Shown: piece by piece, positions 52,931 through 60,520 of the stretch
Numbering within the stretch: position 1 is the first letter of the stretch
Layout of the letters: the number at the start of each line of letters is the position of its first letter
Source: Nostoc sp. UHCC 0926
Lineage (GTDB): Bacteria > Cyanobacteriota > Cyanobacteriia > Cyanobacteriales > Nostocaceae
Assembly: GCF_028623165.1 (NCBI RefSeq)
Contig: NZ_CP117770.1
Location: 186,001-250,000 of the forward strand
Length of the DNA stretch: 64,000 bases
Direction: 5' to 3'
The notes under the pieces: model-generated
Told to the model about the DNA's origin: nothing
The model's database searches: none
Seen by the model: the letters and a program-made list of their open reading frames with translations, nothing else
Position numbers and translations under genes: made by a program

Positions 52931-53263
52931 CTATCTTTGTGGCTGAATCTCAGTAAATCCTAAAGGTGATATCATCCAAAATTTATCATTGTATTCAAAC
53001 GCATCCCCTACACTAGTTGAACGTTGTTCACCTGTTACTATTAGCTCTACTTCAGGATTTTTCTACCAGTCTCTTTCCTTAGTTTGAGTTAAACTGTATG
53101 CTGCATCTAAAATTTCATCTTCCTCAATATTTTTTAGATGAAGCTTTGCGATTAAAGATAATTCATCAAAGCGAATAGTAGGTGTTTGCCCTTCATTTAA
53201 GCTAAATGTGTATTTGTCTTCTGAGAATAGTTTTGTATTTAGGTAAACAGAGATGGTAGGCAT
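52931..53263 (-). pseudogene. Hypothetical gene interrupted by an in-frame TAG
   Basis: Residues 1-66 (PTISVYLNTKLFSEDKYTFS..TQTKERDW) end at TAG 53063-53065. The same frame then continues KNPEVELIVTGEQRS, GDAFEYNDKFWMISPLGF, TEIQPQR to a TAG at 52931-52933. A TGG-to-TAG change or readthrough would restore a 110-residue protein. The continuation looks as coding as the first part. Confidence 0.6.
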
Positions 53264-53410
53264 AATGCTAAAAAAATTGCTATTTGAATGATTTTACCAA
53301 ATTTGATAAAAGCTACAGAACTATTTTCTTAGAGGATGAGAGGCGATGCCTACGGCGGCAAGCTACGCTACTTTCTACTAATACTTTCATAAATTCGGTC
53401 TTTTTGACCG

Positions 53411-53560
53411 TCAGATGAAACAAGAATTAAGTTTTATCTTGATACCAACTGATTCCAAGTCCCTTCCTGCCTTCATTGCGTAAGCTCGATAGGGATAGAA
53501 ATCGTGAAGTTTCCATCTAAAAATTTGCCAAATATAAAGTCGTACAATGTAAGATTCCAT
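53411..53560 (-). CDS. Small basic protein, 49 aa
   Basis: ATG at 53560, two bases from the TTCTTAGAGG boundary at 53562. The sequence is aromatic and basic (ESYIVRLYIWQIFRWKLHDF). It is short, but lies in a boundary-to-boundary unit like its neighbours. No family is recognised. Confidence 0.4.
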   Translation of the reverse strand: MESYIVRLYIWQIFRWKLHDFYPYRAYAMKAGRDLESVGIKIKLNSCFI

Positions 53561-53608
53561 ATTCTTAGAGGATGAGCGAAGGGGCGATCGCTACCAAATT
53601 ATAAAAAT

Positions 53609-53752
53609 TTAATTCTGCTCAGATTGATTTAATTCATCTTCATAAATAATAAATTTTCTGATTCTCATTTCCTCGAAACATTCTTCATGAAGTAAGCAGA
53701 GCGTATCATCTGATAATATTTTTAAGAGAATTATAGTTAATTTTCTAATCAT
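53609..53752 (-). CDS. Small hypothetical protein, 47 aa
   Basis: MIRKLTIILLKILSDDTLC, then LLHEECFEEMRIRKFIIYED. A start helix and acidic C-terminus. It lies 4 bp downstream of the ORF that ends at 53757, in the same array unit. Evidence is only its open frame and tight spacing. Confidence 0.4.
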   Translation of the reverse strand: MIRKLTIILLKILSDDTLCLLHEECFEEMRIRKFIIYEDELNQSEQN

Positions 53753-53756
53753 AAGT

Positions 53757-53927
53757 TTAATCAATTATTCTGAAACCTTGTACAAGAGTATGAGTTAACC
53801 AACAAGCTTTATAGTGCCGTGTTGTGATGCCTGCGGCGGGCGGAGCCATCGCAGCTTCAGTATGAGTTATACAAAGATACCAACGTGTTTTTTGATTTGA
53901 ACTATTCCAAATTTTGAGTAGATACAT
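53757..53927 (-). CDS. Small hypothetical protein, 56 aa, with an in-frame palindromic repeat
   Basis: ATG at 53927, two bases from the boundary at 53930. The protein reads MYLLKIWNSSNQKTRWYLCI, then a repeat-encoded MAPPAAGITT segment (53824-53852), then HYKACWLTHTLVQGFRI. The repeat insertion keeps the frame open, which supports translation. Confidence 0.5.
   Translation of the reverse strand: MYLLKIWNSSNQKTRWYLCITHTEAAMAPPAAGITTRHYKACWLTHTLVQGFRIID
53824..53852. repeat. GTGATGCC..AGCCATCGC palindromic repeat inside a small ORF
   Basis: It lies in frame on the minus strand and encodes AMAPPAAGIT. It belongs to the same family as the elements in recD2 and the 40.1-kb gene. Confidence 0.7.
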
Positions 53928-53969
53928 TTTTCTTAGAGGATGGGAGTTGGTAGAGCGATCGCACTACAA

Positions 53970-54155
53970 CTAATCATTAACTAAGAATGTATTATCATTT
54001 TTTGAAAATAATACTTCATGTCCAAATTCAACTACAAAAACCTTTGTCAGTTCATACTTTTCATTTCTATCAGTAAACAGGCAGTTAACTGTTTTAACCT
54101 CTTGATTACCTGAATTGCAGTATTTAAATGTTGCTGTTATCGTTCGTGCTTTCAT
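53970..54155 (-). CDS. Hypothetical protein, 61 aa
   Basis: Beta-rich (KARTITATFKYCNSGNQEVK, then LTKVFVVEFGHEVLFSKNDN). The ATG at 54155 is four bases from the TTCTTAAAGG boundary at 54159. No family is recognised. Confidence 0.55.
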   Translation of the reverse strand: MKARTITATFKYCNSGNQEVKTVNCLFTDRNEKYELTKVFVVEFGHEVLFSKNDNTFLVND

Positions 54156-54172
54156 TTTTTCTTAAAGGATAG

Positions 54173-54517
54173 TTAAAAACATATCTTGGCTTCATTATCT
54201 TCATCGCCTGGATACCATGCCTTAAAATCATACCCGTCGATAGTTTGCTGATAATCATATTCCATATCTAAAGCTTGGGCAGCTTCAATAAATTGTTCTA
54301 GTGTGCCGTCATGCCAGATAACATATTCACTTCCTATTGCCTCAGTAATTGCCTTAGCTGCATAGCCCTGCTGAATAGATATTAGTTGGCTTTGATGTTG
54401 CCAAGTTTGGCAGATGCGGCAGCTGTAGCCCCAGTCATATTTTAAATCTTTGTAATGATGGGTTTTCATTTCACAATTGCGGCAGTATAAGAATTTTGAT
54501 AAATCGATGATGTTCAT
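54173..54517 (-). CDS. Zinc-ribbon hypothetical protein, 114 aa
   Basis: Cys12, Cys15, Cys33 and Cys36 (YCRNCEMKTHH, YSCRICQTWQ) form a zinc-ribbon-like knuckle at the N-terminus. The remainder is alpha/beta (AKAITEAIGSEYVIWHDGTL). It is the last gene before the plasmid-backbone-like block, 14 bp from the preceding boundary element. Confidence 0.65.
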   Translation of the reverse strand: MNIIDLSKFLYCRNCEMKTHHYKDLKYDWGYSCRICQTWQHQSQLISIQQGYAAKAITEAIGSEYVIWHDGTLEQFIEAAQALDMEYDYQQTIDGYDFKAWYPGDEDNEAKICF

Positions 54518-54569
54518 TTGTTTTGATTATTAATTATTGTAAGTCTGTACTTATAATTCCCACATTTAA

Positions 54570-54944
54570 CTAATCTTTAACTTGATAAACTTTCATCCAA
54601 AAGTAGATTAACCAAATCTGCCACACCCACAAATCAAACCACTCACGGGATTTTTTGAGTTTGACGCTAGACGATTTAAACCTTTTATGCAACTTCCCCT
54701 CAACCTTCTTCATGTCTTGCACATAAACAGTTTCGAGAATGGCAATATCACAGGGTGGTTGAGAACCTTCAAAGCTAGCTATTTGTTTTACCCTTGCTTC
54801 AGGATTACGGCTAAGTCCTATCTTGCAACGCTTCAGTAATAATCCTGGAATTATGCCGTGATAGCCTTGTGCGATTAGCAAATATACATAGCCTGGTTCA
54901 TGGTCATTATGTGGCTGATAAAAATTGCTGTATTGTGAAAACAT
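54570..54944 (-). CDS. T5orf172/MUG113-type GIY-YIG family protein, 124 aa
   Basis: GYVYLLIAQGYHGIIPGLLL is followed by KRCKIGLSRNPEARVKQIAS, then VQDMKKVEGKLHKRFKSSSV and REWFDLWVWQIW. This is the T5orf172/MUG113 variant of GIY-YIG: Y-V-Y, the K-I-G block, Arg, and the catalytic Glu in KVEGKLH. It follows the large ATPase gene with a one-base overlap at 54944. Confidence 0.8.
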   Translation of the reverse strand: MFSQYSNFYQPHNDHEPGYVYLLIAQGYHGIIPGLLLKRCKIGLSRNPEARVKQIASFEGSQPPCDIAILETVYVQDMKKVEGKLHKRFKSSSVKLKKSREWFDLWVWQIWLIYFWMKVYQVKD

Positions 54945-56875
54945 TAAAATCCTAATCCCCTAAATTCTCTATACGCTTTACTCCAACCACTACGGCTTTT
55001 CTGTACCTGCCATAGCTGCTCAACTATCTTTGTTTGACTCATTTCTTTAGACTGCATTTCGCTCACTGTGGCGATAAGCTGAACCTTAGTAAGCTGCAAT
55101 GGGGTATAACGTTTTTCATCTAATACAGGTGCGATCGCCTCTGGTAATACCTGCTCTGTGGGCTGTAATTCAACCAGTTCAGACTGTTCTTCTGATTCTT
55201 CCAATTCAGAATGAATAACCCCCAAATTGCCATCTTTAGAATTAGGAGACTGAGCCAAGTTTTGCTCTAAATTGCCCAAGATGCGATCAAGATTTTGACG
55301 TAACATCTCATCAGAGCTTACGTCATTAGAAAGTGGGGAGTAGGGAGTGCATAGTGGGGGAATATCTAAATCAACACTTTGGCTTGACTCAGTGACCACT
55401 ACTTGCTCTGTCTGAGTTTCAGTTAAATCTTCTGTTTCAATCTCACGCTTCCACCCAGACAGATCAGGTGCGATCGCCGGAAACTTCCCAAACTCACATT
55501 CAACCCAACAGGCGCGTTTACCAAGCGATCGCATAAACTCAACGACCTTACCCCAAGTCGCCCATTCTTCAGAATCCTTGCTGAACTTACGCCCCATAGC
55601 CTCAGCTTCCTCCACCGCAAAGGAGCCAAGATACACAGTGCAGAAGCATTCTAGAATATCGCTTTCCCCTTCAAGCCCCCAGGTAACAACCTGTCTACCT
55701 TGGGCCATAGCAAAGATTCTAATTAGCGATTCACGGGAAAGTGTTAACTGTTCACCCATGATTTCCTTAGCACTGGGATTAGTAATGAGCTTGGTTTCAG
55801 GGTCTTTAATAGCCTTTACATTTCGTGCGATCGCTTTCCACTCGTCCACGATCGCAGAAAGCCGACCACGGTAAATCCCTTTTTCCATTAACCGGGTACG
55901 TTCAACCCGCTCATCCTGTAAGTCTTCTAATTTTTCACGGATAACTGAATAGTTTTCTGGTACGCCGTAAACCTCTAACCCTGCCCATTGGTGAGGTTTA
56001 CGCTTTACAGTAACAACTATACGCTCATCCGCCGGCACCACATCGACCAGCCAATCACAAAGAGTAGTTTTACCCCCGTTGGTTGGCGCAATGATGCGGA
56101 TGTGGGGCAAATCGTCGGCGCGGTTATTAAACCATTCCCAGTCCCAAAACTCAACACCGAGCGCTGGGGGTTCGGGAAGTTTCACACCAAAAAATAACTC
56201 TGGTTCAGGTTCGGGTTCTGGTTCTGGATTTACAACGTCCTCTATAATTGATGGTTTAACTTCTTGGATTTCTGGTAAAACTGACGGCTGCGGCTTTGGC
56301 AGATATTGCTCGACCATGTGCGGGTTACGGTCGAAAAACATCTCCGCCTGGGCTTCCATTAACTCCTGTTTATTAGTCTCAATCCTTATTTGAGCAAGGT
56401 TTTCAAGATTTTCTAATTCCTGGTTTGCCTCCAGTTCGAGCCGCTTAATCTCAAGCTGCCTATCTAGTTGAAGCTGTGGCTCAATTTCTTCCTGTTCCTC
56501 TTCAGCCTTTGCGATCGCAAATAACCCGCCGCCAAATAGCAACACTGCTAAGACACTTCCAGCAGTGCGCTGTAAGCCATAACCAGGAAGGTATTTAGCG
56601 TCTGTGTTAACGGGTAAATCATCAAAACTATTAACTTCTACCTTGGTGCATGGTTTAGTCCTAGAGTCACAGTAACTTGCCCGTGGTGAATAGCTTCCTA
56701 CCAGTCCCACACCAGCAGATAGACCACCAGCGATCGCACATATAGAGCTGACAGTAATCAGGTTACGTCGTGCAGCATGGCTCAGTTTTCTGCCTTGACT
56801 ACTGACAGAAGACCAATCAACATCATTAAAGAGCCAATCCCATAAATTAGGCATTGCCACAGTGGGATTATCCAA
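54944..56875 (-). CDS. Membrane-anchored FtsK/VirD4-like ATPase, 643 aa
   Basis: Two N-terminal membrane helices (about residues 39-61 and 103-121) are followed by a charged coiled-coil (residues 125-190), a Pro-Glu repeat (PEPEPEPEPE near 217) and a P-loop ATPase: Walker A APTNGGKT (263-270) and LSAIVDEWKAI (II). The C-terminal LWQVQKSRSGWSKAYREFRG block is a motif I associate with cyanobacterial plasmid proteins. It fits a DNA-pumping ATPase for plasmid transfer or maintenance; no relaxase is nearby. Confidence 0.75.
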   Translation of the reverse strand: MDNPTVAMPNLWDWLFNDVDWSSVSSQGRKLSHAARRNLITVSSICAIAGGLSAGVGLVGSYSPRASYCDSRTKPCTKVEVNSFDDLPVNTDAKYLPGYGLQRTAGSVLAVLLFGGGLFAIAKAEEEQEEIEPQLQLDRQLEIKRLELEANQELENLENLAQIRIETNKQELMEAQAEMFFDRNPHMVEQYLPKPQPSVLPEIQEVKPSIIEDVVNPEPEPEPEPELFFGVKLPEPPALGVEFWDWEWFNNRADDLPHIRIIAPTNGGKTTLCDWLVDVVPADERIVVTVKRKPHQWAGLEVYGVPENYSVIREKLEDLQDERVERTRLMEKGIYRGRLSAIVDEWKAIARNVKAIKDPETKLITNPSAKEIMGEQLTLSRESLIRIFAMAQGRQVVTWGLEGESDILECFCTVYLGSFAVEEAEAMGRKFSKDSEEWATWGKVVEFMRSLGKRACWVECEFGKFPAIAPDLSGWKREIETEDLTETQTEQVVVTESSQSVDLDIPPLCTPYSPLSNDVSSDEMLRQNLDRILGNLEQNLAQSPNSKDGNLGVIHSELEESEEQSELVELQPTEQVLPEAIAPVLDEKRYTPLQLTKVQLIATVSEMQSKEMSQTKIVEQLWQVQKSRSGWSKAYREFRGLGF

Positions 56876-57177
56876 AATCCTAGAAATATAGGCTGAAAAA
56901 GGAATTGAATCAGTGCGTCCCAGAAGGCGATCGCACTGATTGAAACCGCTAAAATTATCAATTTTTGAGCATCGACCTCTGCTTTTAAAAGTGATAATCC
57001 AATTATTGAAATCATCCCCCCCGCATATATAGCCCCGCCGTAAGGGAATAATCTAGAGATATTAGCTACAGCTAAACCAATCCCAAAAAAAAGCCCGTAG
57101 ACATTTACGCTAGATAATATCTGTATTAAGCGCAGTCTACGGGACGGGGCAAGCTGGTTACTTGCCTCTGGTTCCAT
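56782..57177 (-). CDS. Membrane protein, 131 aa
   Basis: Four hydrophobic segments: VNVYGLFFGIGLAVANISRL, GGAIYAGGMISIIGLSLLKA, LIILAVSISAIAFWDALIQF and LIYGIGSLMMLIGLLSVV. Its 3' end overlaps the ATPase gene start by 94 bp and its 5' end overlaps the next gene by 20 bp, so the three are translationally coupled. Probably a membrane partner of the ATPase. Confidence 0.7.
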   Translation of the reverse strand: MEPEASNQLAPSRRLRLIQILSSVNVYGLFFGIGLAVANISRLFPYGGAIYAGGMISIIGLSLLKAEVDAQKLIILAVSISAIAFWDALIQFLFQPIFLGFWIIPLWQCLIYGIGSLMMLIGLLSVVKAEN

Positions 57178-57886
57178 ACTGGATCAGTTCTTTTACTCGT
57201 TGTTTGCGATCGCTTACAAGTTGTCTCTGTTGCGCCTGTTCTGCTGCAAGTAGGGGGCGTTGTTCAGCAATAGCAATGGAGTTGCTAACGGCAGTCGCTC
57301 TCATCTTTAAAGCCATATCTAGATTGAAATCTGAAAGTCTAATATAGTTCTCAGTTTCATTTTCAATCTTTGTTTTTTCATTATCAGACTTCCGCCCAAG
57401 TTGTTCAGTATGGGCTTTATATCCCATCCATTCAAGAAGTACATCTAGCTTGGCCTTATCAATCTCCTTAATACCTTTACAACCTGCTTTGATGGAACGA
57501 GCAATAAAGGTGTTATAGTCCGTGACAGCTTTGATGTAATCATTAATGTGCTGTTCGATTATTGGGATATATTCTGCAAACTGTTTCGCTTGCAAAATCA
57601 TGTCTGTTTGCGCCCCCAATTCTTCAGGAGACATCCCAGCAAGATTTGATAAGTTAATCCCAAAATATGAAGAGAATAAACCTTCAGCTTCTGGGGCATT
57701 TTCAAATACTTTCACCAGTCCCGGTAAGTTGGGAGCAATGCCTTGATCGTTTGATTTAACTGATACAGCATTAACATCGATTGCATCTGGATCAGCACTT
57801 TTCATTGGCTTATTTACCAATGAAATCACCGATTTAATTCTATCTAAAGGCTTCCTGCCCGTGTTTGACTTCTTCGCTTCTGCCAC
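57158..57886 (-). CDS. Hypothetical helical protein, 242 aa
   Basis: Mostly helical. It opens with a basic segment (EAKKSNTGRKPLDRIKSVIS), then ANLAGMSPEELGAQTDMIL-like helix, and ends in QQRQLVSDRKQRVKELIQYG. No known domain. Coupled both to the membrane gene and, by a one-base overlap, to the small gene upstream. Confidence 0.65.
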   Translation of the reverse strand: MAEAKKSNTGRKPLDRIKSVISLVNKPMKSADPDAIDVNAVSVKSNDQGIAPNLPGLVKVFENAPEAEGLFSSYFGINLSNLAGMSPEELGAQTDMILQAKQFAEYIPIIEQHINDYIKAVTDYNTFIARSIKAGCKGIKEIDKAKLDVLLEWMGYKAHTEQLGRKSDNEKTKIENETENYIRLSDFNLDMALKMRATAVSNSIAIAEQRPLLAAEQAQQRQLVSDRKQRVKELIQYGTRGK

Positions 57887-58182
57887 TAATTACCACCTTG
57901 CTTACTGTGCCATAAACTATCAGAAATGTTGGGACGAAAATCAGCAGAAACACACCTACTTTTTTCATTCTGTTTGCCTGCTGTAACTAGCATTGTGAGA
58001 AAAGTTAAAACTGCTAGAGTTGCGATCGCCCATACTGTACAAGTTCTTTGAAGTCGGGCGATTCCTCTAAGAATTAAGAGGGTGTGGATTCGCTGCTGGA
58101 AGGCAACAGCGCTATAGGCTGATGCCAAGTGAGTATCTTGTCCTCCCAGTCTTCTAAAGGGCTTGTACTGCCTGTCTCCCAT
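57886..58182 (-). CDS. Small membrane protein, start uncertain
   Basis: The C-terminal part is convincing: a helix AIATLAVLTFLTMLV followed by a polar tail ending in WHSKQGGN. The first 35 codons overlap the neighbouring gene in another frame and look like its shadow. A non-ATG start close to 58070, after TTAGAGGAATCG, is possible. The gene overlaps its downstream neighbour by one base. Confidence 0.45.
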   Translation of the reverse strand: MGDRQYKPFRRLGGQDTHLASAYSAVAFQQRIHTLLILRGIARLQRTCTVWAIATLAVLTFLTMLVTAGKQNEKSRCVSADFRPNISDSLWHSKQGGN

Positions 58183-58412
58183 GCTTCAAGAATTGCAGCA
58201 GTTTTTGGCCCATAATTTCCTTGTTGGATAGTAGTCATAAATGTCATCAAAAACTCAGCTTGATAATTGTCTGCTGCAAGCAATGCACCCTTTTGAGCGT
58301 TTTCTTGTAAACGAGCTTGTATATTCTGAGTTCCTGTTTCTGCTGATTGCTGAGAACCAGTTTTAGGCTGATTATCATCACCGCCTACCTTACCCGTTCT
58401 TCTCACGGTCAT
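58074..58412 (-). CDS. Hypothetical protein, 112 aa
   Basis: The N-terminus is low-complexity and Gln-rich (DDNQPKTGSQQSAETGTQNI). A helical middle follows (NYQAEFLMTFMTTIQQGNYG). TCCTCTAAGAA at 58064-58073 abuts its stop codon. It overlaps the upstream gene by 23 bp. No family is recognised. Confidence 0.6.
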   Translation of the reverse strand: MTVRRTGKVGGDDNQPKTGSQQSAETGTQNIQARLQENAQKGALLAADNYQAEFLMTFMTTIQQGNYGPKTAAILEAWETGSTSPLEDWEDKILTWHQPIALLPSSSESTPS

Positions 58413-58701
58413 ACCAGAATTCCTCCATGTGTTGCTTGATATTTTGCTTTGCTACGCTTAATCGCATCATCTTTACTAATTGGGCATACTGCCACATACA
58501 TTCAGCCGATTCTCTGTCATATCCACCGCCATAAAATTGCCACTCAAACTTTGATACTTTCGCCTCAATTAAATCATTGCGATAGCGGTCAAGCGTTGAA
58601 CCACCAACACCACATAAAGAGGCTAATTGTAATCTGGGAAAGAATGCGATCGCTGGGACGATTTCATCTAATGAACTTGTGCGTAATTTTTGGGCATTCA
58701 C
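58390..58701 (-). CDS. Hypothetical DNA-binding-like protein, 103 aa
   Basis: The segment FFPRLQLASLCGVGGSTLDR, then YRNDLIEAK, resembles an HTH. SAECMWQYAQLVKMMRLSVA is a second helix pair. It is the promoter-proximal gene of the ATPase-containing run and may act as a regulator or partition-type factor. The overlap of 23 bp with the next gene implies coupling. Confidence 0.6.
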   Translation of the reverse strand: MNAQKLRTSSLDEIVPAIAFFPRLQLASLCGVGGSTLDRYRNDLIEAKVSKFEWQFYGGGYDRESAECMWQYAQLVKMMRLSVAKQNIKQHMEEFWYDREKNG

Positions 58702-58735
58702 TCAAATTTTCTTCAAAATTTAATCACTCTATTGA

Positions 58736-58763
58736 TATTAAAAACCCCTCTATGTAGAGGGGC
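58736..58763 (-). terminator. Rho-independent terminator, minus strand
   Basis: CCCCTCTA (58745-58752) pairs with TAGAGGGG (58755-58762) around TG. On the minus strand the hairpin is followed by TTTTTAATA. It lies 24 bp after the stop of the HTH gene at 58787 and separates it from the ATPase run. Confidence 0.85.
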
Positions 58764-58786
58764 AATAACTAAAGTAAATTAGTGAA

Positions 58787-59005
58787 TTAAAAAATCAAAG
58801 GCGGTGGTATCTCAATACCTGCTTGTCTCAAAACATCTAGCAACTGAATTACCCTGACGGCTAACTCTCTGGGCTGTGACTTGTTGGTATTCCAGTGTGA
58901 AACTACTTTGGGGGATGTCCCAAGTGCGATCGCAGCCTCAACTTGACTTGGGTAGGATGCGATCGCATTAAGCACGTATTCCCTTTTTTCCTGCTCTGGA
59001 CTCAT
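58787..59005 (-). CDS. Small HTH regulator, 72 aa
   Basis: The ATG at 59005 has GGAGG ten bases upstream. A TTG start at 59023 would overlap that site. The core VLNAIASYPSQVEAAIALGT, then SPKVVSHWNTNKSQPRELAV, is a YdaS/Cro-like HTH. It faces the plus-strand trio at 59178 across a 172-bp region with HIP1 sites, a likely divergent control region. Confidence 0.75.
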   Translation of the reverse strand: MSPEQEKREYVLNAIASYPSQVEAAIALGTSPKVVSHWNTNKSQPRELAVRVIQLLDVLRQAGIEIPPPLIF

Positions 59006-59177
59006 AATATTAATTGCCTCCAAGACTATTTGGATGGAACTGCCTACGGGTGGGAAGCGATCGCGTCTTTGCCGGGGCGATCGCTTTAACTTTTTATATC
59101 ACAACTATAAACCTTTGGGGTAAACTTAGAGCAATACGGGATAAATTTAGAGGTAATTCCAAGGACAAATAGGCCAC

Positions 59178-59696
59178 ATGGCTCATAGATTCAACGTTTC
59201 CACGTATTATGTGACACCAGAACATCTAGAAAAAATGAGGGAGTTTTCTGAAGCATCAGGACACTCACTCCAGGATTTAGTAAACCAATTCACCAGGGGG
59301 CATACCACTAATCACCGTCCATACTATGAGCATTTGGCTTGGTTAGATGTTACTAAACGTGGGATGGATGTAGACGAGTGGGTAAACATAGTTATTAATG
59401 AAGGTTTCAAAGCGTTACCTCCATATAAGGAACAACCGACATCTGATGAAATTGGCCAAAACCCATTAGGACATATTATTTTACCAAGTGATGTAATTGC
59501 CCAGGATGGTAATTATATGTACCTCACCAAACAAAATCTAATTTTGGTGAAAACAGCAAATTATTTTGATGGTTCAAGCATAGCTAGATTCATTTCTCGA
59601 ATAATATTTGACCATCTCAACTCTAGATGGGAGAAAAACTATGCTCGTCAAATGCAAGCAGAAAAATCTAACGATTGGTTAAAAATAAGGAGTTAG
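59178..59696 (+). CDS. Hypothetical protein, 172 aa
   Basis: The N-terminus STYYVTPEHLEKMREFSEAS, then GHSLQDLVNQFTR, resembles a ribbon-helix-helix or small DNA-binding region. DEWVNIVINEGFKALPPYKE recalls phage virion proteins. No family is firmly recognised. First of three closely spaced plus-strand genes opposite a regulator. Confidence 0.65.
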   Translation: MAHRFNVSTYYVTPEHLEKMREFSEASGHSLQDLVNQFTRGHTTNHRPYYEHLAWLDVTKRGMDVDEWVNIVINEGFKALPPYKEQPTSDEIGQNPLGHIILPSDVIAQDGNYMYLTKQNLILVKTANYFDGSSIARFISRIIFDHLNSRWEKNYARQMQAEKSNDWLKIRS

Positions 59697-59698
59697 AA

Positions 59699-60307
59699 AT
59701 GACTACAACGGCTACTACCCCCAACGTTGAACTAGCAATCAACACAATTTTTGAGGTATTGGGCGAACCAACTGATGAATGGCAACGTCAGGCATTAGAG
59801 CAATACAAAAAGGGTGATGCGATCGCAGTTAAAAAAATTAACGCCAGTCATTTGCGGGATTATTATTGTAAATGTTTGGGGTTTTTGGTCAGTGCAACAA
59901 GCACCAACCCCAATCTACGCAAGATTTTATCAGCTGCGGCCAATGCTGCTGCTGACCACGCGCAGGTGAAAACCTTAGATAGAATCAGTGATGGCAATGC
60001 GATCGCTTTTGATTCCAGTGACTCAGTAGGCAATGCAACCCAAAACATTTTAAAATTCCTCACACCCCAAACTGAATATCACCAACTGGCGCTAGCTTCG
60101 AGAACTAATTACGAGGCTCTAAAAGAACTTGAGAAGGAAAATCCAGAGGATAATTTAATCAAGGTTTTGTTGTATCTAACCAAGGCGAAACCAGACTCCC
60201 CCGCACTGTTCACGATCATCGCGGAGGCTGGGACAACGGCGGCGCTGTATGTTAGAAACCTGGAACATCAAAAAATCACGGATGCAATTAACACAGCACT
60301 TAATTAA
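59699..60307 (+). CDS. Hypothetical protein, 202 aa
   Basis: AAGGAGTTAGAA precedes the ATG at 59699, which is preferred to 59675. All-helical: NVELAINTIFEVLGEPTDEW, NLRKILSAAANAAADHAQVK, NLIKVLLYLTKAKPDSPALF. It begins 2 bp after the stop of the preceding gene. Possibly a replication- or partition-associated protein of the plasmid; this is context inference only. Confidence 0.65.
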   Translation: MTTTATTPNVELAINTIFEVLGEPTDEWQRQALEQYKKGDAIAVKKINASHLRDYYCKCLGFLVSATSTNPNLRKILSAAANAAADHAQVKTLDRISDGNAIAFDSSDSVGNATQNILKFLTPQTEYHQLALASRTNYEALKELEKENPEDNLIKVLLYLTKAKPDSPALFTIIAEAGTTAALYVRNLEHQKITDAINTALN

Positions 60308-60316
60308 GGGGAACAG

Positions 60317-60520
60317 ATGTATAGCACTGAAGTTTTAGACGAGATGACCAAGCTAGTTTTTATGGTTAAATACGAGCTTGGTTGCTCATTTGATGAGGCT
60401 TGTGCAACAACGAGAATCATCCTCCAAAAGGTGAAAAAGAAGGAGATTGTGGTAGACAGTTCATTGAAATCTTCATTACCCAACTTTCTGGAACAGGTAA
60501 GAAGTAGTAATTTTTCTTAG
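60317..60520 (+). CDS. Hypothetical protein, 67 aa
   Basis: Helical (LDEMTKLVFMVKYELGCSFD, then EACATTRIILQKVKKKEI). AAGGGGAACAG precedes the ATG 9 bp after the previous gene. Its TAG stop codon lies inside a TTCTTAGAGG repeat (60514-60523), so the repeat defines its 3' end. Confidence 0.6.
   Translation: MYSTEVLDEMTKLVFMVKYELGCSFDEACATTRIILQKVKKKEIVVDSSLKSSLPNFLEQVRSSNFS

Larger units (their letters stand above)
52002..54168. repeat. Cassette-like array: small ORFs separated by TTCTTAGAGGAT boundaries
   Basis: TTCTTAGAGG (with one TTCTTAAAGG) occurs on the plus strand at 52002, 52559, 52905, 53326, 53562, 53930 and 54159. The usual sequel is GATGAG plus a HIP1 or GCGATGCC element. Each interval of 230-560 bp holds one or two short ORFs, and four minus-strand ORFs (starts at 52901, 53560, 53927, 54155) have their ATG within 5 bp of a boundary. 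The even orientation and spacing recall gene cassettes. The motif also occurs elsewhere in the window. Confidence 0.6.
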
